Shown: one piece after another, positions 8,700 to 17,523 of the stretch
How the letters are laid out: each line of letters begins with the position of its first letter
How positions within the stretch are numbered: position 1 is the first letter of the stretch
From: Parabacteroides sp. AD58
GTDB taxonomy: Bacteria > Bacteroidota > Bacteroidia > Bacteroidales > Tannerellaceae
Assembly (NCBI RefSeq): GCF_023744375.2
Contig: NZ_CP146284.1
Span: forward strand, 3,038,001 to 3,102,000
Length of the DNA: 64,000 nucleotides
Reading direction: 5' to 3'
Translations under genes and position numbers: made by a program
The notes under the pieces: model-generated
Told to the model about the DNA's origin: nothing
Database searches by the model: none
Seen by the model: only the letters and a program-made list of their open reading frames with translations

Positions 8700-10739
8700 A
8701 TGGAAAAGAAATTTAAGAGAACATTGATTACTACGGCTTTGCCGTATGCGAATGGTCCGGTTCATATCGGTCATTTAGCCGGCGTTTATGTGCCAGCCGA
8801 TATTTATGCCCGTTATTTGCGTTTGAAGGGTGAAGAAGTAATTATGATTGGTGGTTCTGATGAACACGGTGTGCCTATTACCATTCGTGCGAAGAAAGAA
8901 GGTATTACGCCGCAGGATGTGGTTGACCGTTATCATGCTATCATCAAGAAGTCGTTTGAAGATTTTGGTATCTCATTTGATATTTATTCACGTACTACTT
9001 CTGCCATTCATTGCCAGACGGCTTCCGATTTTTTCCGTACGTTGTATGATAAAGGCGAGTTTATTGAGAAAACAAGCGAACAATATTACGATGAAGAGGC
9101 TAAGCAATTCCTGGCCGACCGTTATATTACGGGTACTTGCCCGCACTGTGGAAATGAAAGAGCATATGGCGACCAGTGCGAAGCTTGTGGTACGTCGTTG
9201 AGTCCGACGGATCTGATCAACCCGAAATCTGCTATCAGCGGCAGCAAACCGGTCATGCGTAAGACCAAACACTGGTATTTGCCGCTTGACAAATGGGAAC
9301 CGTTCCTCCGCCAGTGGATTCTGGAAGGACATAAGGAATGGAAACCGAATGTTTATGGTCAGTGTAAGAGCTGGCTGGATATGGGCTTGCAGCCTCGTGC
9401 CGTGAGTCGTGACTTGGATTGGGGTATTCCTGTGCCGGTAGAAGGTGCTGAAGGCAAGGTATTGTATGTCTGGTTTGATGCTCCGATCGGCTATATCTCC
9501 AATACGAAGGAATTATTGCCTGACAGTTGGGAAAAATGGTGGAAAGATCCCGAGACCAAGATGGTTCATTTTATCGGTAAGGATAATATCGTGTTCCACT
9601 GTATCGTATTCCCTTCCATGTTAAAGGCCGAAGGTTCTTATAATCTGCCGGAAAATGTTCCTGCCAATGAGTTCCTGAACCTGGAGGGTGACAAGATTTC
9701 TACTTCCCGCAACTGGGCTGTGTGGTTGAATGAATACCTGGTAGATATGCCTGGCAAGCAGGATGTGCTGCGCTATGTCCTGACAGCCAATGCGCCTGAA
9801 ACCAAGGATAATGACTTTACCTGGAAAGATTTCCAGGCTCGTAATAATAATGAGCTGGTGGCTATCTTGGGTAACTTTGTCAACCGGGCCCTTGTCCTGA
9901 CAGGCAAATACTTTGACAGTAAGGTGCCGGTTGCCGGTGAACTGACCGACTATGACCGTCAGACCCTGAAGGACTTTGAAGATGTGAAAGAAAATGTAGA
10001 GCGTCTGCTGGATACATACCATTTCCGCGATGCCCAGAAAGAGGCGATGAACTTAGCCCGTATTGGTAATAAATACTTGGCTGACACGGAACCTTGGAAG
10101 TTGGCTAAGACGGATATGGCGCGTGTGGCAACGATCATGAATATCGCCTTGCAGATTACAGCAAATTTGGCGATCGTATTTGAACCGTTCCTGCCGTTCA
10201 GTATGGAAAAACTGAATAAGATGCTGAATGTGGAAGCGCTCGGTTGGAATCGCTTGGGTGCAACTGATCTGCTGGAAGCCGGTCATCAGTTAGGAAAGAC
10301 TGAACTGTTGTTCGAAAAGATTGAAGATGACGTGATTCAGGCTCAGATCGACAAGCTGCTGGCTACCAAGAAAGCCAATGAAGAGGCAAATTACAAAGCA
10401 AAGCCGGTACGTGAAAACATCGCCTTCGACGATTTTACGAAGTTGGATATCCGAGTTGGTACAGTGCTGGAATGTACAAAAGTACCAAAAGCCGACAAGC
10501 TGTTGCAGTTCCGTATCGATGACGGTCTGGAGAAACGGACGATCGTTTCGGGTATAGCCCATTATTATAAACCGGAAGAACTGGTTGGCAAACAGATCTG
10601 CTTTATTGCCAATCTGGCACCTCGTAAGTTGAAAGGCATTGTATCAGAAGGTATGATTCTTTCGGCTGAAGATTTTGATGGAAAATTGGCTGTCATTACG
10701 CCGGAGAAGGAAGTGAAACCGGGTAGCGAAGTTAAATAA
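8700..10739 (+). CDS. metG: Methionine-tRNA ligase
   Basis: 679 residues. Charges tRNA-Met with methionine in the cytoplasm. The class I 'HIGH' motif is HIGH at 22-25, and the KMSKS loop is KISTS at 332-336. A four-cysteine zinc knuckle (CPHC...CEAC, Cys147/150/160/163) marks the MetG1 type. The C-terminal 100 residues ([20 protein letters not shown] onward) form the EMAP-II-like tRNA-binding domain that dimerises the enzyme. Length is typical. A sugar-nucleotide aminotransferase gene follows after 7 bases, so read-through is likely although the functions are unrelated. Confidence 0.97.
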   Translation: MEKKFKRTLITTALPYANGPVHIGHLAGVYVPADIYARYLRLKGEEVIMIGGSDEHGVPITIRAKKEGITPQDVVDRYHAIIKKSFEDFGISFDIYSRTTSAIHCQTASDFFRTLYDKGEFIEKTSEQYYDEEAKQFLADRYITGTCPHCGNERAYGDQCEACGTSLSPTDLINPKSAISGSKPVMRKTKHWYLPLDKWEPFLRQWILEGHKEWKPNVYGQCKSWLDMGLQPRAVSRDLDWGIPVPVEGAEGKVLYVWFDAPIGYISNTKELLPDSWEKWWKDPETKMVHFIGKDNIVFHCIVFPSMLKAEGSYNLPENVPANEFLNLEGDKISTSRNWAVWLNEYLVDMPGKQDVLRYVLTANAPETKDNDFTWKDFQARNNNELVAILGNFVNRALVLTGKYFDSKVPVAGELTDYDRQTLKDFEDVKENVERLLDTYHFRDAQKEAMNLARIGNKYLADTEPWKLAKTDMARVATIMNIALQITANLAIVFEPFLPFSMEKLNKMLNVEALGWNRLGATDLLEAGHQLGKTELLFEKIEDDVIQAQIDKLLATKKANEEANYKAKPVRENIAFDDFTKLDIRVGTVLECTKVPKADKLLQFRIDDGLEKRTIVSGIAHYYKPEELVGKQICFIANLAPRKLKGIVSEGMILSAEDFDGKLAVITPEKEVKPGSEVK

Positions 10740-10746
10740 AAAGGCT

Positions 10747-11874
10747 ATGGATAAAATCCAGATGGTTGACCTGCATAGACAGTATCTGCGGCTACGTCCG
10801 GAGCTGGATCTGGCTATGCAGGAAGTAATCGATTCATGTGCCTTTATTAACGGACCTCAGGTACAGCGTTTTGCCTCGCATTTGTCATCGTACTTGGATG
10901 TTCCGTCTGTCATACCTTGCGGTAACGGAACGGATGCCTTGCAGATTGCGCTGATGGCACTTGACCTGAAGCCGGGAGATGAAGTGATCGTGCCGGCTTT
11001 TACCTACGTGGCAGCTGCCGAAGTGGTCTCACTGCTGGGCTTGATACCAGTATGGGTAGATGTCGATGAAAAGACGTTTAATATTAATCCCTGGATGATA
11101 GAATCGGCGATTTCGCCCAAGACGCGGGCTATCGTCGTCGTGCATTTGTTCGGTCAATGCTGCGATATGGAAAAAATAATCCAGATTGCCGAGCAGAATC
11201 ATCTGTATGTGGTTGAAGATAATGCCCAGTCGCTGGGGGCAGAGGTCTTGTTTGCCGATGGCAGTCGCCGGAAAGCCGGAACGATTGCCCATATCGGTAC
11301 GACCTCTTTCTTCCCTTCCAAACCGCTGGCCTGTTATGGTGACGGCGGAGCTGTCATGACTGCTGATGAACGTCTGGCTGAACGGATCCGGATGATCGCC
11401 AACCACGGGCAGCAGCAGAAATATCATCATAAGATAATCGGATGTAATTCTCGTCTGGACACTTTGCAGGCTGCCGTGCTGGATACTAAACTTCCTCATC
11501 TGGATGCGTTTGCAGAGGCTCGCCGTCAGGTGGCTGAGCGCTATGATGAGGCATTCGGTAATGATCCCCGCTGGCAGATTCCTGTCCGGGCTTCCTATTC
11601 AACCCATGTCTATCATCAATATACCTTGCAGGTGGCCGATGGACAACGGGATGGCCTGCAGCAATACCTTCGGGAAAAAGGAATACCTTCGATGATTTAT
11701 TATCCGCTCCCGTTGCATAAACAGGCGGCCTTCTATGGTTTTTCCCGAATCGGTTCGGTTCTGTCGGCTTCTGAAAAGTTAGTTCAGTCGGTGTTGTCAT
11801 TGCCGATTCATACAGAGATGGCACCCGAAGAAGTGGATTACATCATTGAAACCGTATGTAATTATGGAAAATAA
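10747..11874 (+). CDS. DegT/DnrJ/EryC1/StrS PLP aminotransferase, WbpE-like
   Basis: 375 residues. A sugar-nucleotide transaminase of fold type I. The blocks GNGTDALQIALMAL, GDEVIVPAFTYVAAAE, VEDNAQSLGA, TSFFPSKPLACYGDGGAV (PLP lysine Lys192) and NSRLDTLQAAVL closely follow Pseudomonas WbpE, which makes UDP-2-acetamido-3-amino-2,3-dideoxy-glucuronate from the 3-keto sugar using glutamate. Its 3' end overlaps by 11 bases the start of an NAD-dependent sugar dehydrogenase that would supply that keto substrate, which strengthens the assignment. The product presumably feeds surface polysaccharide or glycoprotein glycan synthesis. The third enzyme of the route (WbpD-type acetyltransferase) is not in the window. 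Confidence 0.85.
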   Translation: MDKIQMVDLHRQYLRLRPELDLAMQEVIDSCAFINGPQVQRFASHLSSYLDVPSVIPCGNGTDALQIALMALDLKPGDEVIVPAFTYVAAAEVVSLLGLIPVWVDVDEKTFNINPWMIESAISPKTRAIVVVHLFGQCCDMEKIIQIAEQNHLYVVEDNAQSLGAEVLFADGSRRKAGTIAHIGTTSFFPSKPLACYGDGGAVMTADERLAERIRMIANHGQQQKYHHKIIGCNSRLDTLQAAVLDTKLPHLDAFAEARRQVAERYDEAFGNDPRWQIPVRASYSTHVYHQYTLQVADGQRDGLQQYLREKGIPSMIYYPLPLHKQAAFYGFSRIGSVLSASEKLVQSVLSLPIHTEMAPEEVDYIIETVCNYGK

Positions 11875-12889
11875 AAGGAAAATACGCTTTGCCGTTGTCG
11901 GATGCGGACATATTGGAAAGCGGCATGCTGAAATGGTTGTACGTGATCCCGGAGCAGAACTGGTGGCCTTGTGTGATATCCGTCCGAAAGAGGAACTTGG
12001 TATTGAAGCCTATCCGGTGGCATTCTTTTCGGATCTGACTTCGCTGCTTCAATCTGGTTTGGATATAGACGTTATCAATATATGTGTGCCGAACGGTCTT
12101 CATGCTGAAATGGCGATTCAGGCGATTGAATCGGGGCATCATGTGGTGATCGAAAAGCCGATGGCTTTGCAGGTGCAGGATGCCGAGCGGGTCTTGCAGG
12201 CTTCTCTGAAGTTCCAGAAAGAAGTATTCTGTGTGATGCAGAACCGCTATTCTCCGCCGTCTGTCTGGATTAAGCAGATGATCGATTCCGGACGGTTGGG
12301 AAAGATTTATCTGGTTCAGTTGAACTGCTTCTGGAATCGCGACGAGCGTTACTATAAGCCGGGTGGCTGGCATGGAAATGCTTATCTTGACGGTGGTACT
12401 CTGTTTACCCAGTTCTCTCATTTTATTGACATTATGTACTGGCTCTTTGGAGATATACAGCATATCCAGGCGCGTTTTGCCGATTTCAATCATCAGCAGC
12501 TGACTGACTTTGAAGATTCCGGTCTGGTGACATTTGAGTTTGTAAATGGTGGCATGGGCAGCTTGAACTATTCAACAGCTGTGTGGAACAAGAATATGGA
12601 GAGCAGTATGCTGATCATTGCTGAGAATGGAAGTGTCAAGATAGGCGGACAGTATATGAATGAAGTAGAATACTGCCACATTAAGGAATACGAAATGCCG
12701 GAACTGGCTCCGACGAATCCGGGAAATGATTATGGACCTTATAAAGGATCGGCCCAGAATCATAACTTTGTGATCCGTAATGTAGTGGAGGTCTTGCAGC
12801 AATCGGGAGCTCAGAATACGACGACAGCTCTCGAAGGCCTGAAGATTGTGGATATTATCCGACGGATTTATGCGTTGAAGAGCAATTAA
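11864..12889 (+). CDS. Gfo/Idh/MocA sugar-nucleotide dehydrogenase, WbpB/WlbA-type
   Basis: 341 residues from the ATG at 11864 (MENKRKIRFAVVGCGHIGKRH); an in-frame ATG six codons earlier is possible. The N-terminal Rossmann fold has the glycine motif VGCGHIG. The family's active-site signature VVIEKPMALQ (EKP) follows, then an alpha/beta domain with GGTLFTQFSHFIDIMYWLFG, where the His is the usual catalytic one. Overlap and synteny with the WbpE-like aminotransferase suggest oxidation of a UDP-N-acetyl-hexosaminuronate at C3 before transamination. The exact sugar configuration cannot be read from sequence. Confidence 0.8.
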   Translation: MENKRKIRFAVVGCGHIGKRHAEMVVRDPGAELVALCDIRPKEELGIEAYPVAFFSDLTSLLQSGLDIDVINICVPNGLHAEMAIQAIESGHHVVIEKPMALQVQDAERVLQASLKFQKEVFCVMQNRYSPPSVWIKQMIDSGRLGKIYLVQLNCFWNRDERYYKPGGWHGNAYLDGGTLFTQFSHFIDIMYWLFGDIQHIQARFADFNHQQLTDFEDSGLVTFEFVNGGMGSLNYSTAVWNKNMESSMLIIAENGSVKIGGQYMNEVEYCHIKEYEMPELAPTNPGNDYGPYKGSAQNHNFVIRNVVEVLQQSGAQNTTTALEGLKIVDIIRRIYALKSN

Positions 12890-12894
12890 AATAG

Positions 12895-12961
12895 AATGTG
12901 TCAGAATAAACAGATAGCATCAATTTTGTGTTGAGATCATATCTGTTTATTTTGACACATT
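12895..12961. terminator. Bidirectional terminator between convergent genes
   Basis: Two 22-base arms (12895-12916 and 12940-12961) pair completely apart from one G-T wobble, with a 23-base loop. The element separates the dehydrogenase gene from the convergent rhodanese gene and should stop transcription from both sides. Confidence 0.8.
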
Positions 12962-12981
12962 TCTTGTAAGGTATTGTATTT

Positions 12982-13425
12982 TTATTCCCCCTCTTGATAC
13001 CGGAGCCATCCGTCATAACCGTCTTGTAGGTTATAAACCATGAATCCTTTGCTCAACAGTTGTTTGGCGGCCATCCGGCTGCGAACACCACCCTTGCAAT
13101 AAACGGCTACCGGTTTGCTTTTGTCTAACAGGGAATCGGCTTCCTGCAGGAAAGTCTCTTTTTTGACATCGATGTTCCGTGCGGAGGCGATATGTCCTTT
13201 GGCGTATTCATCTGCTGTGCGCACATCTACCAGCTGTGCTCCCGGATAAGCTGCCCAGCATTGATCAAAGCCGGCTGCTGTGTAGGTGGTGAAATTCGGA
13301 TCTTTGTCCAATATTTGCAATGAATCCGGTATCTGAACTGTCGGTGTTGTCTGATTCTGTCCCATGACTGTACCTGTAGTAGCCAGGAAAAACAGTATAG
13401 ATAGGATCTGCTTCTTATTTTTCAT
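12982..13425 (-). CDS. Exported rhodanese-like domain protein
   Basis: 147 residues with a cleavable signal peptide (MKNKKQILSILFFLATTG then TVMGQ), so it is periplasmic. A single rhodanese domain covers about residues 48-145: VDVRTADEYAKGHIASARNI, then the active-site loop VYCKGGVRSR with Cys110, and a C-terminal GYDGW. These single-domain proteins transfer sulfane sulphur or bind metal/redox partners; the physiological acceptor is unknown. It is the last gene of the minus-strand run behind the Nudix gene (12-base gap). Confidence 0.85.
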   Translation of the reverse strand: MKNKKQILSILFFLATTGTVMGQNQTTPTVQIPDSLQILDKDPNFTTYTAAGFDQCWAAYPGAQLVDVRTADEYAKGHIASARNIDVKKETFLQEADSLLDKSKPVAVYCKGGVRSRMAAKQLLSKGFMVYNLQDGYDGWLRYQEGE

Positions 13426-13437
13426 TCTAATTTAAAC

Positions 13438-14001
13438 TTATAGACTTAAAAATAGATACTTCCATAAAGCAGCCGCATGCAGGGATTGGCGAATCTGGTC
13501 AGAACGCAACAGGTCGAGTACTTCATCCCGTGTAAGCAGATGGATGGTAAGATCTTCGGTTGCTTCCTGATGGGGAGCAGAGATCGGTTCTACATCTGTT
13601 GCCAGGAAGGTATAAGTCAGATTGTTCATGGTGCTGGGATTGGCAGAAAGAGTCATGAACGGTGACCAGTTTCCATTCCCGTAGCCGGTTTCTTCCCATA
13701 ATTCACGCCGTGCTGATTCGAGCGGAGATGCGTCACCAGGATCGCACACGCCGGCACACAGTTCATAGCGTACTTCTTCGATGCCATGCCGGTACTGACG
13801 GATGAAGATAAACTTCTGGTCTTTTGTAATGGCGATGGTATTGACCCAGTTGGGGTATTCGAGGATGTAATAGTTGGGAATGATATTCCCGTTGGGCAAC
13901 TGCACGGTGTCTTTCCTGGCTGTCAGCCAGGCATCCCGATATATGTAAGACCGGTTAAGGACTTTCCATAACCGGCCTTTCTCTTTATAATCTTGTTCCA
14001 T
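13438..14001 (-). CDS. NUDIX hydrolase, ADP-ribose/sugar pyrophosphatase type
   Basis: 187 residues, cytoplasmic. The core has WVNTIAITKDQKFIFIRQYRHGIEEVRYELCAG (given here as two adjoining strands) followed by the Nudix box ending in RELWEETGY. This is the layout of ADP-ribose and GDP-mannose pyrophosphatases (QYRHG before the box). The first half of the box is slightly irregular: after GVCDPG the expected Glu is Asp and one residue is inserted before REL. The metal-binding REL-EE part is intact, so activity is likely. It lies between pepD and the rhodanese gene. Confidence 0.85.
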   Translation of the reverse strand: MEQDYKEKGRLWKVLNRSYIYRDAWLTARKDTVQLPNGNIIPNYYILEYPNWVNTIAITKDQKFIFIRQYRHGIEEVRYELCAGVCDPGDASPLESARRELWEETGYGNGNWSPFMTLSANPSTMNNLTYTFLATDVEPISAPHQEATEDLTIHLLTRDEVLDLLRSDQIRQSLHAAALWKYLFLSL

Positions 14002-14019
14002 AATAGCTGTTATACGTAT

Positions 14020-15474
14020 TTAAATACGTTCCAGTACATGCTTGATCAGTTCCCAGGTGCGGGCCACTGAAGAAATGCTGACGCGTTCATCCGGTGAATG
14101 CGGATGCTCGAGGTCCGGACCGATGGAAATCATGTCCATCTGCGGATAGGCTCCCTGAATAATGCCGCATTCCAGACCGGCGTGCATGACTTTTACTTCT
14201 GCGTCCTTGCCGAATAGATCTGCAAACGTCTGTTTCATCAGATCTAAAATGGGGGAGTTGATATTCGGTTGCCATCCGTTGTATCCGTTCGTGATTTCAA
14301 CCTTGGCTCCGGCTAAGGCAAAAATACTTTCCAGACTGGAGCAAAGTGCATCTTTGCGGCTTTCGGAAGAACTTCTGACAAGTAATTTGATTTCTATCAG
14401 TTCGTCTGTAGACTTGACAATGGCCAGGTTGGAAGATGATTCAACAGTGCCTGGGAAGTCGTGCAGCATCGTGATGACTCCGTTCTGACAACCTTCGATG
14501 GCATTGATCAGGTCGTCTTGTATTTCTTCGGGGATCAAGGTGGTTGGCAGGTCTGTCATTTCTGCTGAGAAACGAATGTTCTCTTCGATGCCGGCAAACT
14601 CTTCCTGATACATGTCCTGATAATCAGAAACCAGTTCCCATAAGGCTTCTACGTTGTCTCCCGGAATCGTAACAACAGCCACTGCTTCTCGTGGTATGGC
14701 ATTCCGTAAGTTGCCTCCTTCAATGGCTGAGAGACGGGCACCATAGTCACAAACAGCCTCTTTCAGGAAACGGAACATCAGTTTATTGGCATTTCCACGC
14801 CCCAAGTGAATGTCCACGCCTGAGTGGCCTCCTTTCAGTCCGGATAAATGCAGGCGGACAGCTACGTCGCCTTCCGGAATATAGGTATCTTCCTTGAATT
14901 GGAAAGTGATGTTCATATCGGCACCACCGGCACAACCTACAAACAGTTCGCCTTCCTTCTCTGAATCACAGTTCAACAGAATATCACCTTTCAGGAAACC
15001 TGGTTTCAGCCCGAAAGCTCCTACCATGCCTTCTTCTTCATCAACGGTGAAGAGTGCTTCTATCGGACCGTGTTTCAGTGTATTGTCTGCCAGCACGCCC
15101 ATGGCTAAGGATACGCCGATTCCATTGTCGGCACCCAATGTCGTTTCGCGGGCCTTCACCCAGTCTCCGTCAATCCAGGCATCGATCGGATCGGTCAGGA
15201 AATTATGATTGACCGACGAGTTCTTTTGCGGAACCATATCCAGATGAGCCTGCAAAGTAACGGTCTTCCGGTCTTCCATACCAGGAGTAGCCGGCTTGCG
15301 GATCAATACGTTTCCTACTTTATCTTGCAAAGTCTCAAGCCCTAACTTCTTACCAAATTCTACAATATGACGGCTTACTGCCTCAACATGCCCTGTTGGG
15401 CGTGGAATTTGGGTTAGTTCATAAAAATTGCCCCACACTTGCTTGGGTGATAGCTCCTTAATCTCTGCTGACAT
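14020..15474 (-). CDS. pepD: Aminoacyl-histidine dipeptidase (cytosolic Xaa-His dipeptidase)
   Basis: 484 residues, the usual length of the M20C PepD family. Two-zinc dipeptidase that cleaves Xaa-His and related dipeptides. Visible signatures are LQAHLDMVPQKN (zinc-binding His and catalytic Asp), TLGADNGIGVS (bridging Asp), VDEEEGMVGA (general base and zinc Glu) and HAGLECGII near the C terminus. No signal peptide. It is followed after 18 bases by the Nudix gene in the same minus-strand run. Confidence 0.95.
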   Translation of the reverse strand: MSAEIKELSPKQVWGNFYELTQIPRPTGHVEAVSRHIVEFGKKLGLETLQDKVGNVLIRKPATPGMEDRKTVTLQAHLDMVPQKNSSVNHNFLTDPIDAWIDGDWVKARETTLGADNGIGVSLAMGVLADNTLKHGPIEALFTVDEEEGMVGAFGLKPGFLKGDILLNCDSEKEGELFVGCAGGADMNITFQFKEDTYIPEGDVAVRLHLSGLKGGHSGVDIHLGRGNANKLMFRFLKEAVCDYGARLSAIEGGNLRNAIPREAVAVVTIPGDNVEALWELVSDYQDMYQEEFAGIEENIRFSAEMTDLPTTLIPEEIQDDLINAIEGCQNGVITMLHDFPGTVESSSNLAIVKSTDELIEIKLLVRSSSESRKDALCSSLESIFALAGAKVEITNGYNGWQPNINSPILDLMKQTFADLFGKDAEVKVMHAGLECGIIQGAYPQMDMISIGPDLEHPHSPDERVSISSVARTWELIKHVLERI

Positions 15475-15551
15475 AATGTTATTAGTTTGTTAGTATTTAA
15501 GTTGAGCTGGCGAGGCTTCAAATACGATGAAAAAACCTGCCTGCTTAATTT

Positions 15552-16562
15552 TCAATTGTCGTGATTCGGCTGATCACTGTTTTTGTTTGTGAGTGGTAAG
15601 GCCACAACACCTGCCAGTCCACAAATACCGGTCCAAACCGTTTGTACCGTGTGTACCACCAGGGCAAAAGCGGCTGCATCATTTTCGTTGACACCAAAGC
15701 AGACCAACGTAGAGATCACCATGAAATGCCATGGCCCGATACCGCCCTGTACTGGAACTGCCACACCGATGCTGCTCATGGTGAAGGCTATCAGACCTAC
15801 CGACATGCCCAGATCACGTGTGAAATCGAACGCATAAAAAGTGATGTAAAAATAAAAGAAATAGCCAGTCCAGATTAACAGTGTCTGTATCAGAAATAAA
15901 CCTTTGCTTTTCATTACCCAGACGCTGCGGATACCGGTCCAGATATTCTTCAAAACTCCTTTTGCTTTTTGAACCAGCGTAAAGTTACTCAAATATTTGA
16001 ATACGAACCAAACGGCAACGATAATAATTACCAAAAAAGCGTAAATCCAGATCGAGTTGAACATCGAGCGGAAACCGACGATCAGATCAGGATTACGACG
16101 GAAGAAATGAATGAAGAATTCGATGTTGAAAACAAAAATGGATAAGGTGATCAGTCCCACCATAATGGTGTCGCTTACCCGGTCGATCAGCAGTGTACCG
16201 AGCAGTTTGGAGAAAGAAATCTTCTCATACTTGGTGATCATACCGCAGCGCCAGACTTCTCCTACACGGGGCAGAACCAGATTAACGGCATAATTTCCCA
16301 ATACGGCATAAATGATGTTGCTCATTTTGATTTTCTCGCCTAATGAACGGATCAGCAGGCCCCAGCGAAATCCACGGACGACATTGGCAAACAAACCAAA
16401 TAGAAGAGAAAACAGGATAATCCGGTAATCAACACCTGACTTGATGACCTGCCAGATCTCGGTAATATCCATGTTGCGGTACAGAAACCAGAGCAAAAGA
16501 CAACCCAGTAAGAGAGGTAGAAATATCTTAATTATCGTGTGTAATGTGCTTTTTAGATTCAT
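15552..16562 (-). CDS. Flippase-like integral membrane protein (LPG synthase TM-region / UPF0104 family)
   Basis: 336 residues with at least seven hydrophobic segments (for example IFLPLLLGCLLLWFLYR, IILFSLLFGLFANVV, IYAFLVIIIVAVWFVF). The motifs VRGFRWGLLIRSLG, ANVVRGFRW and NYAVNLVLPRVGEVWR match the membrane domain family of lysylphosphatidylglycerol synthases and archaeal AglD-like proteins, without the catalytic C-terminal domain. Function in Bacteroidota is unclear; a lipid or polyprenyl-glycan translocation role is inferred from the family. It is divergent from rsmA and may lead the minus-strand run through pepD. Confidence 0.8.
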   Translation of the reverse strand: MNLKSTLHTIIKIFLPLLLGCLLLWFLYRNMDITEIWQVIKSGVDYRIILFSLLFGLFANVVRGFRWGLLIRSLGEKIKMSNIIYAVLGNYAVNLVLPRVGEVWRCGMITKYEKISFSKLLGTLLIDRVSDTIMVGLITLSIFVFNIEFFIHFFRRNPDLIVGFRSMFNSIWIYAFLVIIIVAVWFVFKYLSNFTLVQKAKGVLKNIWTGIRSVWVMKSKGLFLIQTLLIWTGYFFYFYITFYAFDFTRDLGMSVGLIAFTMSSIGVAVPVQGGIGPWHFMVISTLVCFGVNENDAAAFALVVHTVQTVWTGICGLAGVVALPLTNKNSDQPNHDN

Positions 16563-16590
16563 CAGACACTTATATTCGTTAAATTATTTG

Positions 16591-16598
16591 TACTTTTG
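16591..16598 (+). promoter_or_regulatory. rsmA promoter, -7 element
   Basis: TACTTTTG, an exact match to TAnnTTTG, 56 bases before the rsmA ATG. No clear TTG at -33. Confidence 0.5.
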
Positions 16599-16605
16599 TA
16601 TCAGG

Positions 16606-16613
16606 CAAAGATA
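16606..16613 (-). promoter_or_regulatory. Divergent promoter of the flippase-like gene
   Basis: On the minus strand this reads TATCTTTG, an exact TAnnTTTG match, 43 bases upstream of the start at 16562. It is 7 bases from the opposing rsmA element. Confidence 0.5.
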
Positions 16614-16654
16614 AGCATATTATTTTAATATAAACCCATTACTCCTCGAAGTGA

Positions 16655-17458
16655 ATGAGATTAGTTAAACCGAAAAAAGCATTGGGGCAACATTTCCTGA
16701 AGGATTTGCAGATTGCCCGCCGAATAGCAGACACCCTTGCCGAATATAAAGGAACTCCTGTTCTTGAAATCGGTCCGGGCATGGGAGTTCTTACCCAATT
16801 CCTGCTGGAAGCCGAACACGATCTGAAAGTGGTGGAGCTCGATCAGGAATCAGTGGCCTATCTGGAACAGAATTTCCCTGACTTGAAAGGACGGATCATT
16901 CCTGCCGACTTCCTGAAACTGGACTTGTCGTCTCTGTATAAAGGGCCGTTTTGTGTGATCGGAAATTATCCTTATAATATATCGAGCCAGATTTTCTTTA
17001 AGGTGCTCGATTACAAAGATCAGATTCCCTGTTGTTCGGGCATGATTCAGAAAGAAGTGGCCGAACGGCTTGCCGGCAAACCCGGGAGCAAGGCTTATGG
17101 CATTATCAGTGTCCTGTTGCAGGCCTGGTATGATATAGAATACTTGTTCACGGTGAGTGAATCGGTATTTGATCCGCCTCCAAAAGTCAAAAGCGCTGTG
17201 ATAAAAATGACGCGTAACGGGCGGACAGCGTTGGGTTGCGACGAGAAACTCTTTAAGACGGTTGTGAAGACAACATTCAACCAGCGCCGGAAAACCTTGC
17301 GTAACTCCATCAAGCCGATCTTGGGAAAAGAGTTCCCTGATTATGCATTGCCCGTCTTCGACAAACGGCCGGAACAGCTTTCTGTCGAACAGTTTATCGA
17401 GCTGACGCTGCTGGTGGATAACTGGCTTAAGACAGCCGGGGCGCGTCCTGAAGAATAA
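16655..17458 (+). CDS. rsmA: 16S rRNA dimethyladenosine transferase
   Basis: 267 residues. Dimethylates two adjacent adenosines in the 3' terminal hairpin of 16S rRNA (A1518/A1519 in E. coli numbering) using S-adenosylmethionine. Motifs: KKALGQHFLKD at the N terminus, LEIGPGMGVLTQFLL (SAM loop), and GNYPYNISSQIFFK, the catalytic NxPY. The C-terminal RRKTLRNSIKP helix is typical of KsgA. Divergent from the flippase-like gene and followed by mgtE after 65 bases that contain a small GC-rich hairpin (17475-17496). Confidence 0.97.
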   Translation: MRLVKPKKALGQHFLKDLQIARRIADTLAEYKGTPVLEIGPGMGVLTQFLLEAEHDLKVVELDQESVAYLEQNFPDLKGRIIPADFLKLDLSSLYKGPFCVIGNYPYNISSQIFFKVLDYKDQIPCCSGMIQKEVAERLAGKPGSKAYGIISVLLQAWYDIEYLFTVSESVFDPPPKVKSAVIKMTRNGRTALGCDEKLFKTVVKTTFNQRRKTLRNSIKPILGKEFPDYALPVFDKRPEQLSVEQFIELTLLVDNWLKTAGARPEE

Positions 17459-17523
17459 AACGAACTTAACTTGGCGGCCGCTGGTTATAGCGGCTGCATA
17501 ACAATATTAAAAACGGAGCAGCC

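Noticed and set aside
1..8700. Invertible promoter (phase variation) for the fimbria-like operon
   Set aside because: No pair of inverted repeats flanking the 8470-8699 upstream region and no recombinase gene in the window.
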